A stretch of DNA of 64,000 nt, taken from contig NZ_JACIIX010000001.1 of NCBI RefSeq assembly GCF_014205675.1, positions 643,108 through 707,107 of the forward strand. The letters run 5' to 3'. Made by a program: the position numbers and the translations under genes. Under the pieces are notes generated by a model. It ran no database searches, was not told where the DNA came from, and saw nothing but the letters and a program-made list of their open reading frames with translations. Position 1 is the stretch's first letter; each line of letters opens with the position of its first letter. Source of the stretch: Novispirillum itersonii. GTDB taxonomy: Bacteria; Pseudomonadota; Alphaproteobacteria; Rhodospirillales; Rhodospirillaceae. Positions 1-9,053 of this stretch are shown here, one piece after another.

Positions 1-31
1 TTCACCCTTTGACTATCAGGTTTCCAGTCCC

Positions 32-934
32 ATGAGCTTCATTCTCGACGAACACGCGCCCCGCCCGACCGCTGCCGCCGATGCGGTGAAGGACGGCACC
101 GCCGCCACCTTCATGAAAGACGTGATTGAAGCCTCGCGCGAGGTTCCGGTCATCGCCTACTTCTCGGCCCCGTGGTGCGGGCCGTGCAAGACCTTCGGCC
201 CGATGCTGGAAAAGCAGGTCCGCCAGTCCGCCGGTAAGGTCAGGCTGGTCAAGATCAATGTTGACGAGGAACAGCAGCTGGCGGCCCAGCTGCGGGTGCA
301 GGCGGTGCCGACCGTGTTCGGCTTCGTTAACGGCCGCCCGGTTGATGCCTTTTCCAACGCCCTGCCGGAAAGCCAGATCAAAAGCTTCATCGCCCGTCTC
401 AGCGGCGGCGGCAATGTGATCGACGAGGCGCTGGCCCAGGCCAAGGCGGTGCTGGAAGAGGGCGACGCCGCCACCGCCATGGATATCTACCAGCAGATTC
501 TGGCGCAGGATCCGGCCAATGGCGAGGGCATCGCCGGGGTGATGCGCTGCTATCTGGCGATGGGCGAAGCCGAGCCGGTGGACGAAATTCTTGCCCAGCT
601 GCCGCCCGACCTGCTGAAGCACCCGGCGATTGCCTCGGTGAAGACGCAGGTGGAACTGGCCGGTCAGGCCTCCGGCGATTTCGCGGCGCTGGAAGCGCAG
701 GTTGCCGCCAACCCCGGTGACATGCAGGCCCGTTATGATCTGGCAATGGCCTACTTCGGTGCCAACCGCCGTCAGCAGGCCGCCGATGCCCTGCTGGACA
801 TTATCCGCCTTGACCGCAGCTGGAATGAGGAGCAGGCCAAGACCCAGCTCCTGAAGCTGTTTGAAGCCTTCGGTCACACCGATCCGGTGACCATGGCGGC
901 CCGCCGCAAGCTGTCGGCGCTGCTGTTCTCCTGA
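32..934 (+). CDS. cnoX: Thioredoxin-domain/TPR chaperone (CnoX/YbbN type)
   Basis: 300-residue cytoplasmic protein. A thioredoxin fold covers about residues 20-125, with the intact redox motif WCGPCK at 48-53, followed by a helical tetratricopeptide-like half (about 130-295) ending in KLSALLFS. This domain order and length are those of the CnoX/YbbN family, which combines holdase and redox activity and hands clients to chaperonins. In alphaproteobacterial members the CXXC is complete, as here, so disulfide reductase activity is plausible. The start at 32 is the first ATG after the window edge; its ribosome site is weak and the upstream gene is not visible. The next gene begins 54 bases downstream on the same strand, suggesting one transcript with the LON-N and Trm112 genes. 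Confidence 0.93.
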   Translation: MSFILDEHAPRPTAAADAVKDGTAATFMKDVIEASREVPVIAYFSAPWCGPCKTFGPMLEKQVRQSAGKVRLVKINVDEEQQLAAQLRVQAVPTVFGFVNGRPVDAFSNALPESQIKSFIARLSGGGNVIDEALAQAKAVLEEGDAATAMDIYQQILAQDPANGEGIAGVMRCYLAMGEAEPVDEILAQLPPDLLKHPAIASVKTQVELAGQASGDFAALEAQVAANPGDMQARYDLAMAYFGANRRQQAADALLDIIRLDRSWNEEQAKTQLLKLFEAFGHTDPVTMAARRKLSALLFS

Positions 935-988
935 CGGATCATCCGCCGCCCGCCGCACCGGAACCGGGCAAGACAGGAAGGGGATGTC

Positions 989-1663
989 ATGGTCGTAGAG
1001 TCTTCTGCTCCCGGTCCGTTTCACCCCCGGCTGAGCGATCTGCCGCCGGTGCTGCCGGTGTTCCCGCTGTCCGGGGCGCTGCTGCTGCCATGGTCACGGC
1101 TGCCGCTGAATATCTTCGAGCGGCGCTACCTGAGCATGGTGCAGGATGCCCTGGGCATCGGGCGGATGATCGGCATGGTGCAGCCGGTCGGCGGAGCCCT
1201 GACGGACAGCGAGCCCCTGCCGTCGCTGTTCTCCGTCGGTTGCGCCGGGCGGATCTCCAGTTTCTCGGAAACCCCCGACGGACGGCTGCTGATCACCCTG
1301 ACCGGGGTGTGCCGCTTCCGGATCACCGAGGAACGGCCGATGACCCGGGCCTACCGGATGGTGGACCCCGACTGGATGCCGTTCGCCGATGACCTCAACC
1401 CGCAGCCGCCGGTGCAGGTGGACCGGGCCCGGCTGATGCAGGCCCTGACCGAATTCCTCAACACCATCGGCATGCCGGTGAATGACCGGGCACTGGCGGA
1501 CCTGCCGCCCGCCGACCTGATCAACACGGTGGCGATGACCTTCCCCTTCGACCCGACCGAGAAACAGGCCCTGCTGGAGGCCCCGACCGCCCAGCACCGG
1601 GCCGATGTCCTGATCACCCTGCTGGAAATGGCGCAGTTCCCCGGTACACTGCCGCGGCAATAA
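989..1663 (+). CDS. LON peptidase N-terminal (substrate-binding) domain protein
   Basis: 224 residues made almost entirely of the PUA-like LON N-terminal domain: [20 protein letters not shown] near residue 25 is the usual family opening, followed by the [10 protein letters not shown] segment. There is no AAA or Ser-Lys protease part, so this is the stand-alone form common in alphaproteobacteria, usually next to a CnoX-type gene as here. Its biochemical role is not established; substrate recognition is inferred from Lon itself. The ATG at 989 follows a purine-rich AAGGGG site. It is 54 bases after cnoX and 28 bases before the Trm112 gene. Confidence 0.9.
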   Translation: MVVESSAPGPFHPRLSDLPPVLPVFPLSGALLLPWSRLPLNIFERRYLSMVQDALGIGRMIGMVQPVGGALTDSEPLPSLFSVGCAGRISSFSETPDGRLLITLTGVCRFRITEERPMTRAYRMVDPDWMPFADDLNPQPPVQVDRARLMQALTEFLNTIGMPVNDRALADLPPADLINTVAMTFPFDPTEKQALLEAPTAQHRADVLITLLEMAQFPGTLPRQ

Positions 1664-1691
1664 GGCCGTTTCCGTCCTCTGGAGTTTTGTC

Positions 1692-1895
1692 ATGTCCGAA
1701 ACCGCCGCCCTCCGGGCCGTTGACCCGAAGCTGCTGGAAATTCTGGTCTGTCCGCTGTCGAAAGGCCCGCTGCGCTATGACGCCGCCCGGCAGGAACTGA
1801 TCTCCGACAAGGCCGGTCTGGCCTATCCGATCCGCGACGGCATTCCGATCATGCTGATCGACGAAGCCCGTTCCCTCGACGATACCGCCGGATAA
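1692..1895 (+). CDS. Trm112-family zinc-ribbon-like protein
   Basis: 67-residue protein of the Trm112/UPF0434 (YcaR-like) family. It shows the family signature [14 protein letters not shown] near residue 12 and [17 protein letters not shown] towards the end. Only one of the cysteines expected in a zinc ribbon is visible (CPLSKG), as in many bacterial members that do not bind zinc. In eukaryotes and archaea Trm112 activates methyltransferases; the bacterial role is unproven. The ATG has GGAG about 9 bases upstream. The next gene starts 5 bases after the stop, so the two are surely co-transcribed. Confidence 0.9.
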   Translation: MSETAALRAVDPKLLEILVCPLSKGPLRYDAARQELISDKAGLAYPIRDGIPIMLIDEARSLDDTAG

Positions 1896-1900
1896 CCGGG

Positions 1901-2248
1901 ATGGAACCGACCGAAATCGCGGTCAGCCGGGCGGACCGCACCCTGACTGTCACCTTTGATACCGGCGCGGTCTATACCTTCACGGCGGAATTCCTGCGGG
2001 TGAACAGCCCGTCGGCGGAGGTGCAGGGCCACAGCCCGGAGCAGAAGCAGACCGTCGCCGGTAAAAAGAACGTCGGCATCCGCGATCTGGAGGCCGTCGG
2101 CCATTACGCCGTCAAGATCATCTTCGACGACGGGCACGACACTGGCCTGTACACATGGGAAACGCTGGCCGATTACGGACAGCGGCAGGAGGCCCTGTGG
2201 GCCGCCTATCTGGCCGAACTGGCCGTCAAAGGACTGAAACGCGAATGA
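1901..2248 (+). CDS. DUF971 (GBBH-like) domain protein
   Basis: 115-residue protein matching the DUF971 family, the small domain also found at the N-terminus of gamma-butyrobetaine hydroxylases. Visible family features are the opening PTEIAVSRADRTLTVTFDTG, the central EFLRVNSPSAEVQGH and the closing GHDTGLYTWETLADYG. Bacterial stand-alone DUF971 proteins have been linked to iron-sulfur cluster handling (ApbC/Mrp context), but nothing in this neighbourhood tests that. The stop overlaps the start of the SDR gene (ATGA), indicating translational coupling. Confidence 0.9.
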   Translation: MEPTEIAVSRADRTLTVTFDTGAVYTFTAEFLRVNSPSAEVQGHSPEQKQTVAGKKNVGIRDLEAVGHYAVKIIFDDGHDTGLYTWETLADYGQRQEALWAAYLAELAVKGLKRE

Positions 2249-3006
2249 CCTCCCCGTCCTCCGCCCCCGTCGCCCTGATCACCGGCGGCAGCCGCGGCAT
2301 CGGTGCCGAAACCGCCCGTCAGCTTGCCGCTGCGGGCTGGCAGGTCGGCCTGACCTACGTCAGTGACCGGGCAGCGGCGGAGGCTGTGGTCAACGCACTC
2401 CGCGCCACCGGCAGCAACGCCGTGGCCGTGCAGGCCGATGTCGCCCGGGCCGAAGAGGTCAGCGCCGCCTTCGATGCAGTGGAACAGGCGCTGGGGCCGG
2501 TCCGGGGCGTGGTCGGCAATGCCGGGATTGTCGCCAAGGCCGGTGATCTGGCCGACACCACCCCGGAGCGGCTGGCCCGCATGGTTGAGGTGAACGTGCT
2601 GGGCAGCCTGTTGGTGGCACGGGAATCCGCGCGCCGCCTGTCCACCAGGCACGGCGGCAGCGGGGGATCGGTGGTACTGGTCTCCTCCGGGGCGTCCCGC
2701 CGGGGATCCCCGCATGAATGGGTCGATTACGCCGCCACCAAAGGGGCGGTGGATACCCTGACCATTGGCCTGTCGAAAGAACTGGCGGCGGAAGGGGTGC
2801 GGGTCAACTGCGTCCGCCCCGGCCTGATCGATACCGAGATCCATGCCGCCAGCGGCATCCCGGACCGCATACAGAAGTGGGAGAAAGTGGTGCCGATGCA
2901 GCGGGCCGGGACGGCGGCGGAAGTGGCGGCGGCCATTGTCTGGCTGCTGGGCGATGCCTCGCCCTACACCACCGGGGCAATTCTGGATGTCGGCGGCGGG
3001 GTCTGA
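2245..3006 (+). CDS. SDR-family oxidoreductase
   Basis: Classical short-chain dehydrogenase/reductase, 253 residues. The glycine-rich nucleotide site TGGSRGIGAETARQ lies near residue 14, the NAG motif follows at about residue 93, and the catalytic serine and YAATK (YxxxK) are present. The C-terminus ends in GGGV as in FabG-like enzymes. The substrate cannot be read from the sequence; FabG and glucose 1-dehydrogenase-type annotations are equally possible, and the cofactor preference is probably NADP(H) because of the basic residue after TGGS. The ATG at 2245 overlaps the stop of the DUF971 gene; the frame is open further upstream, but that stretch lies inside the previous gene. Confidence 0.9.
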   Translation: MTSPSSAPVALITGGSRGIGAETARQLAAAGWQVGLTYVSDRAAAEAVVNALRATGSNAVAVQADVARAEEVSAAFDAVEQALGPVRGVVGNAGIVAKAGDLADTTPERLARMVEVNVLGSLLVARESARRLSTRHGGSGGSVVLVSSGASRRGSPHEWVDYAATKGAVDTLTIGLSKELAAEGVRVNCVRPGLIDTEIHAASGIPDRIQKWEKVVPMQRAGTAAEVAAAIVWLLGDASPYTTGAILDVGGGV

Positions 3007-3030
3007 TCCCCGCCGCCGGTCTCCGGCCCG

Positions 3031-3312
3031 TTACCGGGCCATTCCGGTTTCCACCCACATCAGGAAAAGATCGATCTTATCGTCCGGCAATGCCCCTCCC
3101 GGTGGCATCGGATGCGGTGCGGTGCTGCCCGGACGGTAGCCGGTAAGAGCCACCCGGATCGGCTGATGGAACCGGACCACGCAGTCATAGCTGGCCAGAT
3201 CCATTTCCGCCGCACCGTCGTCATCCGTCAGGACGACGTTTTTCATGCAGGCAACGTAGGGGGCAAAGATCGGCCGGATATCCTGCTCAAAGCTGGGGCG
3301 ATCCATGGTCAT
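3031..3312 (-). CDS. Small tyrosinase-linked protein, degenerate cytochrome c-like
   Basis: 93 residues without signal peptide. The opening FEQDIRPIFAPYVACMKNV and the late HPMPPGGALPDDKIDLFLMW follow the pattern of planctomycete-type cytochrome c domains (F..DIRPIF...CxxCH... MPPGG.L...), but the haem-binding CXXCH is replaced by a single Cys22 (VACMKN). So it looks like a cytochrome c fold without covalent haem. The ATG has AGGAGA about 7 bases upstream, and the gene lies 27 bases after the tyrosinase stop, hence in the same operon. A copper-delivery or folding role for tyrosinase is only an inference; no experimental family function is known to me. Confidence 0.75.
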   Translation of the reverse strand: MTMDRPSFEQDIRPIFAPYVACMKNVVLTDDDGAAEMDLASYDCVVRFHQPIRVALTGYRPGSTAPHPMPPGGALPDDKIDLFLMWVETGMAR

Positions 3313-3339
3313 GGTGCGTTCTCCTGTCTCTGATCGGGT

Positions 3340-4953
3340 TTACTGGGCGGGGATTGCCGTCAGACGCGGCTGATCAAAATCATCCGGCCGCGCAGCGGGT
3401 CCGGCCGGAGTGATCCCGACGGTCATCATCCAGGCCTCCTTGCGCAGTGCCCCGGCCTGAATGCTCGCCACCGGCTGCTGTACCGCAGCGGTCAGGCGGG
3501 TCTCTGTCATGTCCCCATGATCATGGCCGGGGCCGGACAGCTCCCAGTAATTGACCGAGGTCGCGAGGTAACGGCTGCGGAAGGCATCATCCTTCAGATC
3601 GGCCGGAACCGAAGCCGGATGCAGATAGACATCGGCCTGATAGCTGTAACCCTGATGCAGGGGTTTGCGAACCAGCTCAACCGCCGCCAGAGAGTCCGGC
3701 GCCCCAGACGGCAACACCACAGGCACCGACTGCACCACCGCCGGGGTCGCCCCGGAATGGTAGCCACGGGCACCCCCCTCGCTCAGCAGGTAGGTGAAGA
3801 AGCTCTGTGGGGCCTGCCCGAAGCCCTGCTTGTTTTCGGCATCATAGGCCGTGGTCAGGCGGGTCAGGTCAGCCTCGCTGAGGAACTGCGGACGGCCACC
3901 GCCATCAAACCCATACCCCAGCGCCTTGATATCCAGATAGTTTTTCACCTGCCCCATGGTCTGCACACCGGTTCCCGGCACAAAGCCCGGCGGAGACTGG
4001 AAGGCCGGAGACTGCTGCCCCCGCAGGTACTGGTTCGGCGACGTGATCTCCGACGCCGCATGACTGTCGATCCATTCCTCCAGAATGTAATCAATGAAGG
4101 CGTGATAAGAGAAAAAGATCGGGTCCAGACCTGCTGTCGTCGGCGTGTCGAGCACACCGCCAATGTAGGTGTCATGCATGTAATTGTGGATCATCGCCTC
4201 GAAGGCCCCATAGTTCCCCGGCCCGCCGACCTGATACCCGCCGAACTGCGGCCACTTCAGGTCCCGGATCAGGTAAGCCAGCAGGTACGGCGAGGTCCGC
4301 TGCCTGTCCTCCTCCGTCAGCGGCCCTTCCGTCCGCCCCGGATAGAACAGCGGAGACTCCCGGTTCTCAAACGCCTTGGGGAACCGGACCCCGGTGGGAG
4401 TCTGCGTAAAATTCCAGTAGGGCACCGTCACCCCCCGGGTTGACGGACCGGTGCGGCCTTCCGGGTCTGCCGCCCGCAGGGCCTGCTCGTAATAGAAAAA
4501 CTCCGCCCGATGCCAGGGCAGGAACAGGTCCTTGGCATGTTCACACATCCCCGGGTGTTCGGTATGAAACCCGGCAGGCGGTGCCTTCATCCGCGGACAG
4601 AAAGCATCCGCATCGGAAAACCAGCCGTTTTTCGCCGGATCCGCCGCAATCGGAACCGCAGCCCCGGAGTCCGGGACCGGCACCCCGTTGCAGTTGTGAA
4701 CCCACGCCTGCCACAGATAGCCTGCGCGGTCGTTCTTGTTGGCAAGGCTCTTCTGCCGCATCACATCAATGGCATGCTCATAGGCCGCCAGCTCCTGCGG
4801 AGTCAGATCGTCAATATTCTTGCGCATCCGCACGGATGCCTCTGCCCCAACGGTCAGAACCGTCAACAGCAGGCTGGCCGCCAGAAAGGCGGTAAAAAGG
4901 ACGGAGACAGGACCGGCACACCGGTGCCGGATCCGGAAGATTTCAGGATTCAT
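3340..4953 (-). CDS. Tyrosinase-family type-3 copper oxidase, exported
   Basis: 537 residues. A hydrophobic N-terminal segment (about 15-37) ending in AEA looks like a Sec signal peptide or anchor. The CuA ligands are probably H86 (HNCNG), H139 (CEHA) and H148 (LPWHRAEFF); the CuB ligands are H256 and H260 (HNYMH) and H284 (FFSYHAFIDYI). All six histidines of a binuclear type-3 centre are thus present. The extra C-terminal domain of about 150 residues resembles the domain that follows the core in plant-type polyphenol oxidases. Expected activity is oxidation of phenols or o-diphenols in the periplasm. It follows the multicopper oxidase locus by 57 bases and precedes the small cytochrome-like gene. 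Confidence 0.92.
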   Translation of the reverse strand: MNPEIFRIRHRCAGPVSVLFTAFLAASLLLTVLTVGAEASVRMRKNIDDLTPQELAAYEHAIDVMRQKSLANKNDRAGYLWQAWVHNCNGVPVPDSGAAVPIAADPAKNGWFSDADAFCPRMKAPPAGFHTEHPGMCEHAKDLFLPWHRAEFFYYEQALRAADPEGRTGPSTRGVTVPYWNFTQTPTGVRFPKAFENRESPLFYPGRTEGPLTEEDRQRTSPYLLAYLIRDLKWPQFGGYQVGGPGNYGAFEAMIHNYMHDTYIGGVLDTPTTAGLDPIFFSYHAFIDYILEEWIDSHAASEITSPNQYLRGQQSPAFQSPPGFVPGTGVQTMGQVKNYLDIKALGYGFDGGGRPQFLSEADLTRLTTAYDAENKQGFGQAPQSFFTYLLSEGGARGYHSGATPAVVQSVPVVLPSGAPDSLAAVELVRKPLHQGYSYQADVYLHPASVPADLKDDAFRSRYLATSVNYWELSGPGHDHGDMTETRLTAAVQQPVASIQAGALRKEAWMMTVGITPAGPAARPDDFDQPRLTAIPAQ

Positions 4954-5010
4954 GAAGGGGATCCCCCACTCTGAGGTCAGGGACAGGCGGGCGCGGGGGC
5001 CCGCCCGCCG

Positions 5011-6805
5011 TCAGTGATGTCGATGTCCGTCGCGTGGCGTGGCTGCGCCGTGGGTTCCCCCCGGCTCAACCACGTCGACCAGTTCCATCATTCCCTGATC
5101 CTCGTGATCAAGGATGTGGCAGTGCAGGACATAGGTACCGATGTAATCCTCGTACCGGCTGCGCAGTTTCAGCACATCGCCGGGCCGGACCAGCTGCGTA
5201 TCCCGCCACACCGTTTCCGACGCACCATCCGGCCCCGGGCGGACCATCTGGAAGGGATTGACGTGGATATGGAACGGATGGGCGACGACGATCCGGTCTT
5301 CATCCGGTGTCCCCGGAACCGGCAGGGTCTGCACCGTCCATTCCGACGCCGTCCCCAGGGTCAGCTGACGCGGTCCCTCCCCGGGGAAGGGCCGGGCATT
5401 GACCATGAAACGCAGGGCACATCCGGGTGCACTGTCATCCGGGCAATAGGCATAGCGGCCATCCGGCTGGCGGGCGGACTGCCCGATCATGAAACTGACC
5501 GCCTGTGCCGGTCCGGTCAGTTCCGCCTCGGCGATATCCTTCATCGCCTTGGTCGGGGCCAGCGCGGCACATCCGGGGCCGGAGGCTGCACAGGGCAGGG
5601 CCATTGCCAGTGCCGTCCCGCGGACCACCACCTTGGCCAGCGGCTGCCGGGCTTCCGCCGTCAGCAACAGGGATTTTTCCGCCGGTGTCGGCTGGTCATA
5701 GACATAATACACGGCCTCCGTCGCGCCCGGAGGCAGCAGCGGGGCCTTAACCAGAATATCCGAGCGGTAACCGGGCTGGAGTTCCACCTCCGTCCAGCTG
5801 TTCATGTAGCCCAGCGACAGGCCATCGAGGGCGATTTCATGCAATGTCCAGGGATCACATCCTGCCGGGTGATCCCGACCTGAAAGGTTTCGCGGATCCC
5901 GCCATGGATCAGGCGCCAACGCTGCACCTCGCCGGGGTGCAGCTCAAACACCGGCATAATCTGACCGTTGATGGTTGGCAGGCGGCCTGATTTCGCCCAG
6001 CCCCCGGGCCGAACTGGTCATAGTTTTCAATTTCGCCATTGGCATCATAGGAAATCTGCTGCAACAGCAGGACCTGATCCTTGGCGGCCCGGATTTCCGG
6101 CACCGAGTCGAGGCTGCGCGGATCATCGGGATTTTCGACAATGATCGCCCCGGCCATGCCGCTGGACACCTGCAACGCCGTCGAGCCATGCACATGGCTG
6201 TGATACCAGAACGTTCCGGTCGGGTGATCCTGCGGCACATGGATTTCCACCAGAGACTCACTCTGGGGCGGCATCAGGCGCAACACATTGTCGGCATTCC
6301 CCGCCGGAGACACATGCAGGCCATGGCTGTGAAAGTTGGTGGTATTGAAGTTGTGCGGCGTGTTCACGTCGTCCGGTTCTGGCACCCCGTCCGGCAGAAG
6401 CTGATTGCGCAGGGTAATCGACAGGGTCTCTCCCGGCCGCACCCGCAGGGTCCTGCCAACCAGCGCCCCGTCATATCCCCGCAGATGGGTCTGGCAGCCC
6501 GCGATCTCACTGCTGTGATAGTCGACGACCAGATCGCTGGTCAGCGTTCCGTTGCGGGACCGCAGAACGGGAGCCGGGCGGAACGGCTGGCCGCCCCACT
6601 CTTCGGCATTCAAGGGCCCCTGCGCACAGCCGGGCTTTCCTGACGCCGTGACGGCCTCCGGTTTCGGTGCCAGCGATACGCCATGGGTCTGTCTGGCCGG
6701 TGCACATCCGGCAACAGTCAGGATCAGCAGGGCTACGGCCACCGGTCGGAACGCGCCCGCAGTCCGATCCGGGATCCCTGTGATTCGTTTTGTCATCCCA
6801 GTCAC
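5011..6805 (-). pseudogene. Multicopper oxidase lipoprotein, broken by two frameshifts
   Basis: Three consecutive frames together encode one laccase/CotA-like multicopper oxidase. The first (from the GTG at 6805, or ATG at 6796, to about 6003) has a lipobox LTVAGC at residues 29-34 and copper motifs HSHGLH (159-164) and WYHSHVHG (200-207). The second frame (about 6003 to 5860) continues it with TINGQIMPVFELHPGEVQRW. The third (about 5860 to 5011) carries LHEIALDGLSLGYMN, HPFHIHVNPF and HCHILDHEDQGMM. Each switch fits loss of one base; the first sits at a run of five C on the plus strand (6001-6005). Either this is a true pseudogene or there are sequence errors. It heads the tyrosinase operon. 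Confidence 0.85.
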
Positions 6806-6888
6806 GAGACTCTCCCTCAGAGAGCCCTTCCCGCGTGCAGGATAACACCAAAAACATCAAAAAGGTGTTTTATTAAAAATTAATCACT

Positions 6889-7692
6889 CTATAGGTGTAC
6901 TCTTTCAAATTTCTGCGGCTCCGGCAGATCCATCCGCGCGAACGCCGCCGGATAGTGGGGCAGAACTGCCGTACAGATCACCCGATGGCCCCCGACATCC
7001 TCCGGTTCAACCGCCGGAGCCAGCCGGGGAGCCTCCAGAACCCGCAGGGTCTGCCGGGCAATCGCCTCGCCCGAGTCCAGCCAGCGGACCGCACGGGGGG
7101 CAACCTCCTGCAACACCGGCAACACCAGCGGGTAATGGGTACAGCCCAGCACCACCGTATCCAGTGCCGGATCGGCGAACAGCGGGGCCGCCTCGGCGGC
7201 AACCGCCTGCGGATCGACCTGACCGGTTCCCAGAAACTGCTCGGCCAGTTCCGCCAGATGCGGCGCCCCGACCTTCAGCACCCGGAACCCGGCGGCAAAC
7301 CGCTGACAGAGGTCCTCAAGATAGGGGCTTGCCGCCGTCCCCGGCGTCGCCAGAACACCGATTACCCGGCTCAGGCTGCTGGCCGCCGCCGGCTTGATCG
7401 CCGGAACCGTGCCGATCACCGGCAGGCCGGGATGATCCTGCCGGATCTCCGCCAGTGCTGCCGTCGAGGCGGTATTGCAGGCAATCACCACCACATCCGG
7501 GCGTTCCGAGGCAATCAGCCCGGACACAACCTGCCGGATCCGCTGGACCAAGGCATCCTTCGGCCAGTCCCCATAGGGAAAGCCCGCCGAGTCACAGCCA
7601 TAGCTGAGGGCCACATCCGGAATCAGCCGCCGGATCTCCGCCAGCACCGACAGCCCGCCCAGACCGGAATCAAAGACCAGAATCCGCCGCAC
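6889..7692 (-). CDS. murI: Glutamate racemase
   Basis: Interconverts L- and D-glutamate for peptidoglycan. The N-terminal RRILVFDSGLGGLSVLAEIR, the first catalytic cysteine in ACNTAS and the second in LGCTHYPLVLP are all present, and YGCDSAGFPYGD replaces the more common YxGDxxxxPYG segment. I chose the GTG at 7692 because homologues begin directly before RRILVFDSG, with GGAGG upstream at a somewhat long spacing; an ATG at 7740 would add 16 residues. It lies downstream of ilvE on the same strand, separated by a strong hairpin. Confidence 0.92.
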   Translation of the reverse strand: MRRILVFDSGLGGLSVLAEIRRLIPDVALSYGCDSAGFPYGDWPKDALVQRIRQVVSGLIASERPDVVVIACNTASTAALAEIRQDHPGLPVIGTVPAIKPAAASSLSRVIGVLATPGTAASPYLEDLCQRFAAGFRVLKVGAPHLAELAEQFLGTGQVDPQAVAAEAAPLFADPALDTVVLGCTHYPLVLPVLQEVAPRAVRWLDSGEAIARQTLRVLEAPRLAPAVEPEDVGGHRVICTAVLPHYPAAFARMDLPEPQKFERVHL

Positions 7693-7805
7693 CTGACCTG
7701 CCCCCTCCAGCTTTTCGGGATTTTCCTGACAGAACCCCATCCGGCCCGCCTTGGCAAGGGCAGGGCTGTCCGGTCAGACATTTTTCTCCGGCTGCGCCCC
7801 CCATA

Positions 7806-7839
7806 CCCGGTTGCCCCTCACGCGGCGGGGGCAACCGGG
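7806..7839. terminator. Strong intergenic hairpin between ilvE and murI
   Basis: Perfect 12-base arms CCCGGTTGCCCC (7806-7817) and GGGGCAACCGGG (7828-7839) with a 10-base loop. There is no T-tract on either side, so it is either a weak terminator or processing signal after ilvE (which ends at 7853 on the minus strand), or an mRNA-stabilising hairpin. Confidence 0.45.
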
Positions 7840-7852
7840 CACGGTCAGCCGG

Positions 7853-8749
7853 TTATTCTGCCGCCTGTGCCGGGGATGCCGCCCCGGTTTCAGCGGCATA
7901 ATCCGCAATCATCGCCCGGCACACCGCACCGGGGGTGAAGGTCCAGTCGGCAATCTGGCGCACCGGCGTCACTTCGGCGGCGGTCCCGGTCAGGAACACT
8001 TCCTGCGTCCGGGCAAACTCCTCCGGCTGGATCGCCCGCTCCACCACCTGATACCCCCGGCGGCGGGCCAGCTCGATCACCGTCTGCCGGGTGATGCCAT
8101 TCAGGAAGCAGTCGGCAACCGGGGTGTGGATCACCCCATCCTGCACCAGAAAGATATTGGCCCCGGTGGCCTCCGCCACCTGTCCGCGATAATCCAACAT
8201 CAGGGCATCTTCATATCCTTCCCGCTCCGCCTCATGCTTGGACAGGGTGCAGATCATATACAGACCCGCGGCCTTGGACCGGGTCGGGGCCGTTTCCGGG
8301 GCAGGACGACGCCACGGGGCAACCTTCAGGCGGATCCCTTTCATCTTGGTTTCCGGATCCCAGTAGCTGGGCCACACCCAGGCGGCAATCGCCACCTGCG
8401 TCGTCGTCTGTTGGGCAGCGACCCCCATCATCTCTGATCCGCGCCACGCCACCGGGCGGATGTAGCAGTCCCGGAAGCCATTGGCGGCGATCACCGCCTC
8501 CGTTGCCGCGTTCAGCTGCTCCACGGTGTAAGGGACGGTGAAACCAAGGATCGCCGCCGAGTCGATCAGCCGCTGGCTGTGCTCGGTCAGCCTGAACACC
8601 TTGCCCCGGTAGGCGCGCTCCCCCTCAAACACCGAGCTGGCATAGTGCAGCCCATGCGACAGCACATGCAGCCGCGCCTCACGCCACGGGACCATCGTCC
8701 CGTTCAGCCAGATAAATCCATCACGGTCATCAAACGGCAGGACACTCAT
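7853..8749 (-). CDS. ilvE: Branched-chain amino acid aminotransferase
   Basis: 298-residue fold-type IV PLP aminotransferase catalysing the last step of Leu, Ile and Val synthesis. It shows HGLHYASSVFEGERAY near residue 32, the probable PLP lysine in LSKHEAEREGYEDALMLD, and EATGANIFLV with NGITRQTVIELA, all standard for IlvE. The ATG at 8749 fits the family N-terminus (FDDRDGFIWLNG). A candidate promoter lies about 170 bases upstream, leaving a long untranslated leader. The gene is separate from the pot operon, which ends at 9078 with a terminator. Confidence 0.94.
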   Translation of the reverse strand: MSVLPFDDRDGFIWLNGTMVPWREARLHVLSHGLHYASSVFEGERAYRGKVFRLTEHSQRLIDSAAILGFTVPYTVEQLNAATEAVIAANGFRDCYIRPVAWRGSEMMGVAAQQTTTQVAIAAWVWPSYWDPETKMKGIRLKVAPWRRPAPETAPTRSKAAGLYMICTLSKHEAEREGYEDALMLDYRGQVAEATGANIFLVQDGVIHTPVADCFLNGITRQTVIELARRRGYQVVERAIQPEEFARTQEVFLTGTAAEVTPVRQIADWTFTPGAVCRAMIADYAAETGAASPAQAAE

Positions 8750-8921
8750 CGTCCGTCTCTTTCCTTCAGCGCAGCCCGGCAGGGCCGGACCCAGAGGATC
8801 CGGCGGGGGCTGTCGCGGTTGAGTACTGTCGGTCCCTGTCTGCGGATGCAGTGCTCCGGGACCGGATCTGAGAGGCGGCCGCCTGATAAGCGAGACATAA
8901 AATTATGTATCGCATTCTTTA

Positions 8922-8950
8922 TTTGTATCATCCGTTCAAATTTAGGTCAA
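8922..8950 (-). promoter_or_regulatory. Candidate sigma-70 promoter of ilvE
   Basis: Reading the minus strand, TTGACC (8950-8945) and TACAAA (8927-8922) are 17 bases apart, in an AT-rich patch. The expected transcript would carry a leader of about 165 bases before ilvE, containing the palindrome at 8895-8908. Matches are 5/6 and 4/6 to consensus. Confidence 0.4.
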
Positions 8951-9018
8951 TAAAGCTGACCAATATTCCGCATGCATCTTCTGCATGGCCCTGTGCACGG
9001 CACACATGGCGCAGCAGT

Positions 9019-9053
9019 AAAAAAGCGGCACCCGGAACCGGATGCCGCTTTTT
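9019..9053 (-). terminator. Terminator of the pot operon
   Basis: Hairpin with A-run (9019-9024), arms GCGGCA (9025-9030) and TGCCGC (9043-9048), an inner CCGG/CCGG pair, and a T-run (9049-9053). It lies 25 bases after the potI stop and could act in both directions. Confidence 0.8.
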
